DNA from: CBFGTA01 sp965651595
GTDB lineage: Bacteria > Actinomycetota > Actinomycetes > S36-B12 > UBA10799
Length of the DNA: 9,071 bases
Direction: 5' to 3'
Assembly: GCA_965651595.1 (NCBI GenBank)
Contig: CBFGTA010000095.1
Span: forward strand, 1 to 9,071
The notes under the pieces were generated by a model. The model searched no databases and had not been told where the DNA came from. It was given only the letters and a program-made list of their open reading frames with translations. Below, one piece after another: positions 1 to 6,278 of the stretch; position 1 is the stretch's first letter, and each line of letters begins with the position of its first letter. Position numbers and translations under genes: made by a program.

Positions 1-2
1 CT

Positions 3-680
3 TTCGCGACGACTGTGGGCTACGCGGTGGCGGGCACCCTGGCGGCTTTACTCTTGGCCGCGCCGATTGGCATCCTGGCGGGAAGATTTCCGAATCGGAC
101 ATCCGGCCTGATCGAGCGTGGCTCCTATCTCGGCCACGCGCTGCCGGGCGTCGTCGTGGGCTTGGCCATTGTGTTCCTGGGTACTCGGCTGGTTCCGGGC
201 ATCTACCAGACCGTGTTCCTGCTCGCTTTCGCCTACGCGGTCCTGTTCGTGCCGAAAGCTGAAGCCGCGATTCGTGGATCTATCGCAATGGTTCCACCGG
301 TCCTGGAGGATGTGGCTCGCACGTTGGGGCACTCGCGCGCTTCAGCCTTCATGCGGGTCACCGCGCGGCTGTCGGCACCGGGGATCGGCGCCGGGGCAGT
401 GCTGGTGTTATTGACGGTGATGAAGGAACTGCCTGCCACGCTGATGCTGCGGCCCACCGGACACGACACTCTGGCGACCCGCATGTGGGCTCTGACCGAC
501 CTCGGCCAGTACGCCGCCGCCGCACCCTATTCTCTGACCCTGATTGCGATTGGCATCATTCCCGCCGCGGTCTTGGCATGGCCGATGGTGGCGCACCGCT
601 CCCGATCGACGGTGGTGGTTGGCTCCGAACTCGGAGACCGGCAGGCCATGGCAGACGCGACGCAGGATCGGCGGTGGTGA
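3..680 (+). CDS. Iron(III)-type ABC transporter permease, C-terminal part (5' end off window)
   Basis: Membrane permease of a binding-protein-dependent importer, most like the FbpB/SfuB iron(III) family. The frame is already open at the window edge (first full codon at 3), so the start lies upstream; 225 residues are visible. Several hydrophobic segments flank a cytoplasmic coupling loop of the EAA type, beginning EDVARTLGHS at about visible residue 102. This is the loop that docks on the ATPase. It is followed by the KELPATLML stretch (about 141-149) that is typical of the Fe/thiamine/spermidine permease group. The last helix ends near ILAWP-like sequence (VLAWP), followed by a ~25-residue hydrophilic tail. 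The ATPase gene starts 4 bp after the stop. Family membership is clear. The substrate (iron, or less likely thiamine or another ligand) is inferred from the family, because the binding-protein gene is not visible. Confidence 0.85.
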   Translation, partial: FATTVGYAVAGTLAALLLAAPIGILAGRFPNRTSGLIERGSYLGHALPGVVVGLAIVFLGTRLVPGIYQTVFLLAFAYAVLFVPKAEAAIRGSIAMVPPVLEDVARTLGHSRASAFMRVTARLSAPGIGAGAVLVLLTVMKELPATLMLRPTGHDTLATRMWALTDLGQYAAAAPYSLTLIAIGIIPAAVLAWPMVAHRSRSTVVVGSELGDRQAMADATQDRRW

Positions 681-684
681 CACT

Positions 685-1521
685 ATGAGTACGGCCAATA
701 GCCCCACGAAGACAGTCAACGATCCACTGCGGCCACACAGCGTCAGTCGCGCGAGCGCGGGTCGCTGTTCGTCGGACAGTCCAGCTATAGAAGGGAGCGC
801 GTCGGTGTCTGCTGCGTCGTCCTCCCCGCCGACCGGTGCTGACGAGGCGCCTGCCGGCGTTGAGGTCCAGGACCTCGTGGTCAGTTATGGCGACCACCGG
901 GTGCTCAGTGACCTGTCGCTGACTATCCCTGCTGGTCACGTGGCTGCCGTTCTCGGCCCGAGCGGCTCAGGCAAGACCACCTTGTTGCGAACGATCGTGG
1001 GGTTCTTGCGGCCCCAAGGCGGTGTTGTCCGAGTCAACGGGCGGGCCGTCGCCGGTGGGGGCGTGTGGGTGCCGCCAGAACAGCGCGATATCGGGCTAGT
1101 CCCGCAGGAAGGTGCACTGTTCCCGCATCTCGACGTGTTTGACAACATCGGATTCGGGTTGGCGCGGCGGACGGCCCGCCAGCGTCGGGTCCGCTCCGAG
1201 CGTGTTGACGAACTCCTGGAACTTGTCGACCTCGCTGGCATCGCCCACCAGCGGCCCCACGAACTGTCCGGAGGAATGCAGCAGCGGGTCGCCCTCGCCC
1301 GCGCTCTCGCCCGTTGCCCCCAGGTGGTTGCCCTGGACGAGCCGTTCAGCTCGCTCGACTCGGCTCTGCGCCGGGAACTGCGGTCGCAGGTCAAGCAGGT
1401 GCTAGCTGCCATTGGCACGACGGTGCTGCTCGTCACCCACGACGAAGAAGAGGCCGCCGAACTTGCCACCGACTTGCACACCATGGACTCAGGCCATTTG
1501 ACGACCGGGCGGGATGGCTAG
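685..1521 (+). CDS. ABC transporter ATP-binding protein, iron(III) importer type
   Basis: ATPase subunit that powers the adjacent permease. Numbered from ATG 685 (278 aa), it shows Walker A GPSGSGKTT (91-99), a Q-loop glutamine in LVPQEG (141), signature LSGGMQQ (194-200), Walker B VVALDEP (214-220) and the H-loop His in VTHDEEE (252). It resembles FbpC/PotA-type ATPases. It stops about 26 residues after the H-loop, so it lacks the C-terminal regulatory/TOBE region of ~350-residue FbpC proteins. Start choice is uncertain. ATG 685 lies 4 bp after the permease stop with a weak GGTGG ribosome site and adds a 40-residue Ser/Ala-rich leader. GTG 805 has a better Shine-Dalgarno and would give 238 aa starting just before the ABC domain. 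The 3' end overlaps the next gene by 8 bp. Confidence 0.9.
   Translation: MSTANSPTKTVNDPLRPHSVSRASAGRCSSDSPAIEGSASVSAASSSPPTGADEAPAGVEVQDLVVSYGDHRVLSDLSLTIPAGHVAAVLGPSGSGKTTLLRTIVGFLRPQGGVVRVNGRAVAGGGVWVPPEQRDIGLVPQEGALFPHLDVFDNIGFGLARRTARQRRVRSERVDELLELVDLAGIAHQRPHELSGGMQQRVALARALARCPQVVALDEPFSSLDSALRRELRSQVKQVLAAIGTTVLLVTHDEEEAAELATDLHTMDSGHLTTGRDG
789..797 (+). promoter_or_regulatory. Ribosome binding site favouring an internal GTG start of the ABC ATPase
   Basis: AGAAGGGAG ends 7 bp before an in-frame GTG at 805. It is a better Shine-Dalgarno match than the GGTGGTGA before ATG 685. It may mark the true start, or a second start giving a protein without the 40-residue leader. Confidence 0.45.
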
Positions 1522-1894
1522 GCCGATGGGCGAAACCGCTGCCCAACCGTGGGGTGAGCGCTTGCGGGCGTTCCTCGATGACTCTGGCAGCAATGGTTCC
1601 CCTGACCGAGCGGTCGAGGCTGCCCTGGTGCGGGAACTTCTCGAGGTATTGCGAAGACGCGCCCCCGGTCGTTCCGTAGAGTTCCGCGTTCCCCCCTATG
1701 GAGCAGTCCAACTCGTCGCCGGAACCAGTCACCGGCGGGGCACTCCACCGGCCGTGGTCGAGTGCGATCCTGTCACCTTTTTGGCGCTAGCAGCAGGTGA
1801 TGTGACGTGGTCCGAGGCCGAAGCGCGCGGGGGCCTCGAGGCGTCCGGCCAACGATCGGATGTGTCGAACCTGCTCCCATTGGTCGACGTCTGA
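1514..1894 (+). CDS. SCP-2-like (sterol carrier family) small protein upstream of purF
   Basis: A 126-residue soluble protein of the actinobacterial 'sterol carrier family' group that is commonly found next to purF. The conserved core is visible: VEFRVPPYGAVQ (55-66), HRRGTPPAVVECDP (73-86), then FLALAAG, an SG near 111 and a terminal LPLV. The first ~50 residues are variable and helical. The biochemical role is unknown. The family name rests on resemblance to the SCP-2 fold, and nothing here proves lipid binding. ATG 1514 lies inside the end of the ATPase gene (8-bp overlap); ATG 1526, in frame, is an alternative start. The stop is 25 bp before the purF start, so it is probably co-transcribed and translationally linked with both neighbours. 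Confidence 0.82.
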   Translation: MARPMGETAAQPWGERLRAFLDDSGSNGSPDRAVEAALVRELLEVLRRRAPGRSVEFRVPPYGAVQLVAGTSHRRGTPPAVVECDPVTFLALAAGDVTWSEAEARGGLEASGQRSDVSNLLPLVDV

Positions 1895-1919
1895 TCGCTG
1901 CGGGCTTACACTCAAGAGT

Positions 1920-3491
1920 GTGGCGGGCGGCGATGGCTTGTTATCACATTCCCTGTTACCCGGTGAAAAGGGTCCGCAGGACGCATGTGGTGTATTTGGC
2001 GTGTGGGCTCCCGGTGAAGAAGTCGCCAAACTGACCTACTTCGGCCTCTACGCTTTGCAACACCGGGGCCAAGAATCGGCGGGTATCGCCGTCAGCGAGG
2101 GCCGCCGAATTTTCGTCTACAAAGACATGGGTCTGGTCAGCCAGGTGTTCAACGAAGGAACCCTCGAATCGCTGTCAGGTCACTTGGCGGTAGGGCACGC
2201 TCGGTACTCCACCACCGGTTCCAGTGTGTGGGAGAACGCTCAGCCCACGTTCCGCACCACCCCCACAGGTTCTTTGGCTCTCGGCCACAACGGAAATCTC
2301 ATCAACACGCGCGAACTCGCCGAACGGCTCCGCGTGGTGCGTTCGTCTGGCGGCGAACTGGCTTTCGAGCAGCCTTCGGAGGCGACGAGCGACACGGAAC
2401 TGATGACGGCGCTGCTGGCCGCCCAACCCACGACCACCCTGTTCGAAGCGGCCATGGCGGAGTTGCCGAATTTTCGGGGAGCGTTTTCGCTGGTGTTCAT
2501 GGACGAAACCACCCTCTACGCGGCGCGTGATCCGCAGGGAGTGCGTCCATTGGTCTTGGGGCGCCTAGCCACCGGGTGGGTGGTGGCGAGCGAGACCGCG
2601 GCCCTAGACATCGTCGGTGCCGTGTACGAGCGCGACATCGAACCCGGTGAGCTGGTCGCCATCGACGGATCTGGCGTTCGCTCGGAGCGCTTCGCCGAGG
2701 CCGCGCCGAAGGGCTGCATTTTTGAGTTTGTCTACCTGGCGCGTCCGGATTCCCAACTCGCGGGCACCAGCGTGCACGCTGTGCGGGCTGAAGTGGGTCG
2801 ACGCCTAGCCAAGGAGCATCCCGCCGATGCGGACCTCGTGATCCCGGTGCCCGAATCCGGAACACCCGGTGCGGTGGGCTACGCGCAAGCGTCCGGTATC
2901 CCGTTCGCCCAGGGCATAGTCAAGAACGCCTACGTGGGCCGCACCTTCATCTCTCCTTCCCAGACCTTGCGCGAACGCGGAATCCGACTCAAGCTCAATC
3001 CCTTGCGAGAAGTCATCGAAGGCAAGCGGCTCGTCGTAGTCGACGATTCCATCGTTCGAGGCAACACGCAGCGAGCGATCGTGCGGATGCTGCGGGAGGC
3101 GGGTGCCGCCGAGGTGCACGTGCGGATTTCTAGTCCGCCGGTGTCGTGGCCGTGTTTCTACGGGATCGACTTCGCCACGCGGGCCGAACTCATTGCCAAC
3201 AATCAGACGCTGGAGGAGATCCGCACGTCGATTGATGCCGACTCGCTGGCTTACATCAGTCTCGACAGTTTGGTGGCGGCGACCGGAACTGCGGCGGATC
3301 GCCTGTGTCGGGCCTGCTTCGATGGCGTCTATCCGATCGAGCTTCCCGCCTCCGAGAAGTTGGGCAAGCACGTCCTCGAACCCTACGGCGATCACCCTGA
3401 GGCGGGCCAGTCTCATCTCGGCAACGGCCAGGCAACTTCTCTGGGCTTCGCTGGGGTGGCAGGAACCATCGGAGGGTTGACGACGCCGTGA
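1920..3491 (+). CDS. purF: Amidophosphoribosyltransferase (glutamine PRPP amidotransferase)
   Basis: First committed enzyme of de novo purine synthesis; it converts PRPP and glutamine to 5-phosphoribosylamine in the cytosol. GTG 1920 gives 523 aa beginning with the actinobacterial leader (VAGGDGLLSH...KGPQDAC). Cys23 is the Ntn-hydrolase nucleophile, so a 22-residue propeptide should be removed. The glutaminase domain shows LQHRGQESAG, GHARYSTTG and GHNGNL. The phosphoribosyltransferase domain carries the PRPP loop VVVDDSIVRGNT (372-383). Cysteines at about 266, 412, 463 and 466 (KGC, WPC, LCRAC) match the [4Fe-4S] ligands of the Bacillus-type enzyme. The frame is open up to an ATG at 1860, but that would overlap the SCP-2-like gene and add non-homologous residues. 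No good Shine-Dalgarno precedes 1920. The stop overlaps the purM start by 4 bp (GTGA). Confidence 0.97.
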   Translation: MAGGDGLLSHSLLPGEKGPQDACGVFGVWAPGEEVAKLTYFGLYALQHRGQESAGIAVSEGRRIFVYKDMGLVSQVFNEGTLESLSGHLAVGHARYSTTGSSVWENAQPTFRTTPTGSLALGHNGNLINTRELAERLRVVRSSGGELAFEQPSEATSDTELMTALLAAQPTTTLFEAAMAELPNFRGAFSLVFMDETTLYAARDPQGVRPLVLGRLATGWVVASETAALDIVGAVYERDIEPGELVAIDGSGVRSERFAEAAPKGCIFEFVYLARPDSQLAGTSVHAVRAEVGRRLAKEHPADADLVIPVPESGTPGAVGYAQASGIPFAQGIVKNAYVGRTFISPSQTLRERGIRLKLNPLREVIEGKRLVVVDDSIVRGNTQRAIVRMLREAGAAEVHVRISSPPVSWPCFYGIDFATRAELIANNQTLEEIRTSIDADSLAYISLDSLVAATGTAADRLCRACFDGVYPIELPASEKLGKHVLEPYGDHPEAGQSHLGNGQATSLGFAGVAGTIGGLTTP

Positions 3492-4612
3492 CTGGTGAGC
3501 CGATTACCTACGCGGCCGCTGGCGTCGACGTTGAAGCTGGCGAGCGGGCCGTAGACCTGATGCGGGAAAGTATCCGTGCGGCCGGACGACCCGAGGTCGT
3601 TGGCGGGTTCGGTGGCTTCGCAGGCTTGTTTGACGCCAGCGCCCTCGCCCGTTTTCGTCGACCGTTGCTCGCTACCAGCACCGATGGTGTCGGAACGAAA
3701 GTTGTGATCGCCCAGCAAATGGACGTCCACGACACGATCGGACTCGACCTTGTAGCCATGGTGGTTGACGACTTGGTTGTCACTGGTGCCGAACCGTTGT
3801 TCATGACCGACTACATCGCCTGCGGTCGAGTCGTTCCCGAGCGGATCGCCGCCATCGTCACGGGCATCGCTCGCGGTTGCCAAATCGCCGGGTGCGCGCT
3901 GCTCGGTGGCGAGACGGCCGAGCATCCGGGCGTACTCGGGGTCGATGATTATGACGTGGCGGGGGCGGGAACTGCCGTCGTAGAGGCTGACGAGTTGCGG
4001 GGGCCCGACCGAGTGCGTCCCGGCGACGTGGTCGTGGCGATGGCCGCGTCTGGTCTGCACGCGAACGGTTATTCGTTGGCTCGGCACATCTACTTGCAGC
4101 TCACCGGGTGGGGGCTCGAACGTCACGTCGACGAGTTCGGGCGCACCTTGGGAGAGGAACTGCTCGAGCCGACCCGCATCTACGCGCAGGACTGCCTGGC
4201 GCTCATCGCCGCGTTGGGCCCGCAGGTGCGAGGGTTCTCCCACATCACCGGTGGCGGCATCGCCGCCAACATCGCCCGAATCCTGCCGAGTCAGCTGCAC
4301 GTCGATGTCGAGCGCGACACGTGGCAACCGGATCCCGTGTTCACGCTGGCAGGATCCCTGGGGTCGATGGAGACCCTCGAACTCGAACGCACGTTCAACA
4401 TGGGCATGGGGATGATCGCTGTCGTCGCCCCCGAAGCCGCTGACGCCGCCCTCGCCGTTCTTGCTAAACGGGGAGTTTCGGCCTGGGCGTGTGGAACTGT
4501 CCGGGTCGCCGACGAGGCCGATGTTTCCGATTCCCCTGCCAAAGGGGGGTCAGGCGGATCTGTGCGACTCGTTGGCAGCTATTCCGGCCGCAACCGGGCG
4601 TCTCCGGCCTGA
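3488..4612 (+). CDS. purM: Phosphoribosylformylglycinamidine cyclo-ligase (AIR synthetase)
   Basis: ATP-dependent ring closure of FGAM to 5-aminoimidazole ribonucleotide, step five of purine synthesis. The 374-residue product has the PurM landmarks: STDGVGTK (64-71), MVVDDLVVTGAEPLF (91-105), GGETAEHP (140-147), ASGLHANGYSLAR (187-199) and HITGGGIAANIARILP (252-267). The VVDD in place of the enterobacterial VND form is usual for Actinomycetota. It is somewhat longer than most PurM (about 340-360 aa). The surplus lies in the C-terminus, where an ADEADVSDSPAKGGSGG insert and a short SGRNRASPA tail follow the core. GTG 3488 overlaps the purF stop by 4 bp, implying translational coupling. The last 34 bp overlap the 3' end of the opposing bldC-like gene. 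Confidence 0.97.
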   Translation: MTGEPITYAAAGVDVEAGERAVDLMRESIRAAGRPEVVGGFGGFAGLFDASALARFRRPLLATSTDGVGTKVVIAQQMDVHDTIGLDLVAMVVDDLVVTGAEPLFMTDYIACGRVVPERIAAIVTGIARGCQIAGCALLGGETAEHPGVLGVDDYDVAGAGTAVVEADELRGPDRVRPGDVVVAMAASGLHANGYSLARHIYLQLTGWGLERHVDEFGRTLGEELLEPTRIYAQDCLALIAALGPQVRGFSHITGGGIAANIARILPSQLHVDVERDTWQPDPVFTLAGSLGSMETLELERTFNMGMGMIAVVAPEAADAALAVLAKRGVSAWACGTVRVADEADVSDSPAKGGSGGSVRLVGSYSGRNRASPA

Positions 4613-4869
4613 CCGGACTGGTCCGACTGCGCGAGCTCCTCAGCGGTAGGCGGTGGTGGCACCGTCGGCATGGGCCCGGGAACCGGCAACCCCTCCAGGA
4701 GAGCTCTCACTTCGCTGGCCAGGTAGCGCCGGTGTCCTCCCAGCGTGCGTACCGACTGCAGTTTGCCCGCTTTCGCCCACCGAGTCACCGTCTTGGGGTC
4801 GACTCTGAACATGGCCGCCACCTCTGAAGGAGTCAACAACGGCTCGGACTCGTGGGCAGGGGTCGACAT
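4579..4869 (-). CDS. bldC: BldC-family MerR-like DNA-binding regulator
   Basis: Small transcription factor, 96 aa from ATG 4869. Residues 9-52 carry the near-invariant BldC core: EPLLTPSEVAAMFRVDPKTV, then TRWAKAGKL and RTLGGHRRY. Together these form a winged helix-turn-helix with no effector or dimerisation domain. In Streptomyces, BldC binds DNA direct repeats as head-to-tail oligomers and times development; the role here is inferred from the family. A ~30-residue Pro-rich, polar tail after LLEGLPVPG makes it longer than the 68-residue Streptomyces protein. AGGA 9 bp upstream of ATG 4869 supports this start; an in-frame TTG at 4878 is less likely. Its 3' end overlaps purM by 34 bp. The upstream spacer contains phased CAAT repeats that could be a regulatory site. 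Confidence 0.93.
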   Translation of the reverse strand: MSTPAHESEPLLTPSEVAAMFRVDPKTVTRWAKAGKLQSVRTLGGHRRYLASEVRALLEGLPVPGPMPTVPPPPTAEELAQSDQSGQAGDARLRPE

Positions 4870-4928
4870 GGCTCCCAATCCTGGGCCGCATTGGTGTCGG
4901 AAGCAATTCGGCGGCGACCTGATTGCCC

Positions 4929-4975
4929 CAATTGGTCGCGGTAGAGGTGCAATTAGCCGCCTTAGGGAGGCAATA
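4929..4975. repeat. Three CAATT/CAATA boxes phased at 21 bp upstream of bldC
   Basis: CAATT at 4929-4933, CAATT at 4950-4954 and CAATA at 4971-4975 are exactly 21 bp apart, about two helical turns. A fourth CAATT at 4904-4908 is off phase by 4 bp. They lie 60-106 bp upstream of the bldC start codon, where a head-to-tail DNA-binding regulator such as BldC could act. Function is inferred. Confidence 0.45.
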
Positions 4976-5100
4976 GGCGTTTATCGAGAGATTCGTCCGA
5001 TTTGTGGGGCCGACGTGCGGCATCGTCCCGATTGGGCTACCGTGGGAAACCGATGGGCGCGGTGAACAGGCTCACGTGGCCGGCGAATCCGTAACTCGGG

Positions 5101-5129
5101 TGTCGCCGTTCGTCATTCATCGCTATGCT
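5101..5129 (+). promoter_or_regulatory. Possible promoter of the DUF3073 gene
   Basis: TATGCT at 5124-5129 resembles an actinobacterial -10 (TANNNT). A weak -35-like TGTCGC at 5101-5106 sits 17 bp before it. The predicted transcript would have a leader of ~70 nt. The evidence is sequence resemblance only. Confidence 0.25.
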
Positions 5130-5207
5130 CTGTGACATATCCACCTGTAGGGGTGCTCCACTTCGGGGCACACGCGATTCCGGGAATCCGGGCGAGGGGG
5201 TCGAGCC

Positions 5208-5399
5208 ATGGGGCGCGGCCGAGCGAAGGCCAAGCAGACGAAGGTCGCACGGGAGTTGAAGTACAACGTCCCGCAGACCGACCTTGATGCGTTGGCGGCA
5301 GAATTGCGGGCCAACGGCGGTACCGAGCCTGCGGGCGAGGCCGACCGAGACGTCGAGGAGTCGTCCGACGGCTTCGACGACGACACCTACCGTCGCTAA
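5208..5399 (+). CDS. DUF3073 family small conserved protein
   Basis: A 63-residue protein whose first ~20 residues (MGRGRAKAKQTKVARELKY) are the signature of DUF3073, a family of unknown function conserved in Actinomycetota beside purM/bldC. The N-terminus is strongly basic; the C-terminus (about 40-63) is acidic, with Glu/Asp and DDDTYRR at the end. This bipolar charge suggests nucleic-acid or ribosome-related binding, but that is inference. GAGGGGG ends 7 bp before ATG 5208, a strong ribosome site that fixes the start. The gene is divergent from bldC and convergent with the GDT1-type transporter, with only 23 bp between the two stops. It is shorter than the ~80-residue Streptomyces homologue as I recall it, because the acidic tail is reduced. 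Confidence 0.88.
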   Translation: MGRGRAKAKQTKVARELKYNVPQTDLDALAAELRANGGTEPAGEADRDVEESSDGFDDDTYRR

Positions 5400-5422
5400 C
5401 TTTGGGCTCTCTGCGTGAACCG

Positions 5423-6100
5423 TTAGCCGATTCCGAATAGTTCCAGCGCAGTGATAGCCGCCAGGATCAGACACACGATGGCCCCGATTCGCTGGATCAA
5501 GGCCAAGCGCATTTTCGCTAAGAGCAGTTTGCCCAGACCCGCTCCTAGCCCGGCCACGACTGCGAGTGCGGCCCAGGCGCCGATGAACACGGAGACCGGA
5601 GCCTGGTAGCGGGCGCTGAGGCCGGCCACGAACAACTGAGATAGATCACCGAACTCGGCAAGAAACACGACCCCGAACGATGTGCCTATGGCTGCGAGCC
5701 GAGTACCCCAAGTGCCGCGTTGGGCTACCTGGGTTTCGGTCGCCGTAGCAGTGGCTTCTTGGGATCTCCCCAGCTGGGAGGTCGCGAGATCGTTGGCTTC
5801 TTCCTCGGCTCGCTGGTCGGCCGAGCGGGCACCCCGCCACAAGATGATTCCTCCGATCGCGAAGAGTGCCGCTGTGGCGATCAGAACCGGTTCCCGGGGC
5901 AGCTGTGCGACCAGACTACCAGCCACGACTGCCAAGGCCACCTGCACGCCGAAGGCGGCCGTTACGCCGATCCAGGCGAGCCACGGCCGAAACCGGGTCG
6001 ACAGGATTAGCGTGGCGATGAACGTCTTATCGGGTAGTTCAAGCAGCAACAAGGGAACGAAGGCAGCGGCCACCACTGCCCAGTCGATACCCAAGAACAT
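5423..6100 (-). CDS. TMEM165/GDT1 (UPF0016) family cation transporter
   Basis: Integral membrane protein, 225 aa, with two repeated halves of three hydrophobic helices, as in the UPF0016/GDT1 family of Mn2+/Ca2+ exporters or exchangers. The two signature motifs are ELPDKT (21-26) in helix 1 and EFGDLS (149-154) in the second half. The acidic residues of both would line the cation site. The first motif has Pro where the family consensus (E-x-G-D-[KR]-[TS]) has Gly, a variant I recall as common in actinobacteria. The halves are joined by a polar linker (about 91-130) rich in Glu, Ala and Thr. GGGAG lies 8 bp before ATG 6100. Mn2+ efflux is the likeliest role from bacterial homologues; the substrate cannot be read from sequence. 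Confidence 0.9.
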   Translation of the reverse strand: MFLGIDWAVVAAAFVPLLLLELPDKTFIATLILSTRFRPWLAWIGVTAAFGVQVALAVVAGSLVAQLPREPVLIATAALFAIGGIILWRGARSADQRAEEEANDLATSQLGRSQEATATATETQVAQRGTWGTRLAAIGTSFGVVFLAEFGDLSQLFVAGLSARYQAPVSVFIGAWAALAVVAGLGAGLGKLLLAKMRLALIQRIGAIVCLILAAITALELFGIG

Positions 6101-6278
6101 TGCCCTGACTCCCGTCGCACGACGACACCGCGACTGTAGCGCTTCCCCGAGGCTGGTGGCTCAGCCTGCTGGACACGGGGCCTTCCGTGACGGGCGCTAG
6201 CCCAGTCTGGTTGTCGGGGTCGACATTGCGACTCTGGCCTGCCAAGATCGATTCTGAACTGTGGCGAGGAGGAATCAT
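6101..6278. promoter_or_regulatory. Divergent spacer between GDT1-type and secreted propeller genes
   Basis: A 178-bp intergenic region that should hold both promoters. A small hairpin (AGGCTG 6150-6155 / CAGCCT 6162-6167) lies within it. A weak promoter for the plus-strand gene could be TTGCGA (6226-6231), an 18-bp spacer and GATTCT (6250-6255). None of this is strong. Confidence 0.35.
6266..6274 (+). promoter_or_regulatory. Strong ribosome binding site fixing the ATG 6279 start
   Basis: GAGGAGGAA lies 4 bp before ATG 6279. This near-ideal Shine-Dalgarno decides the start, which coincides with a classic signal peptide. The upstream in-frame GTG at 6261 would put the site inside the coding region. 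Confidence 0.8.

Larger units (their letters stand above)
4870..5207. promoter_or_regulatory. Divergent spacer between bldC and DUF3073 genes
   Basis: This 338-bp stretch has no convincing gene and must hold the promoters of two divergent genes. The bldC-proximal half contains AT-rich CAATT/CAATA boxes amid GC-rich DNA. On the DUF3073 side, TATGCT (5124-5129) could be a -10 element with a poor TGTCGC -35 17 bp upstream. No clear sigma-70 promoter was found for bldC. Confidence 0.6.

Noticed and set aside
1860..1919. Upstream ATG 1860 as the purF start
   Set aside because: It would overlap the SCP-2-like gene by 35 bp and add 20 residues unlike the conserved actinobacterial PurF leader; GTG 1920 fits the family.
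2805..3416. 203-residue minus-strand reading frame inside purF
   Set aside because: It is antisense to a strongly conserved enzyme, has no recognisable domain, and is typical of GC-rich mirror frames.
3413..4327. 304-residue minus-strand reading frame across purF/purM
   Set aside because: Antisense to purM's conserved motifs; composition (Arg/Asp/Gly/Val-rich, no motif) matches a shadow frame.
4870..4878. TTG 4878 as the bldC start
   Set aside because: ATG 4869 is in frame three codons later with AGGA at suitable distance and matches the short BldC N-terminus.
6150..6167. AGGCTG/CAGCCT hairpin as a terminator
   Set aside because: It has no T-run and lies upstream of both divergent genes, so termination is not expected there; the stem is short.
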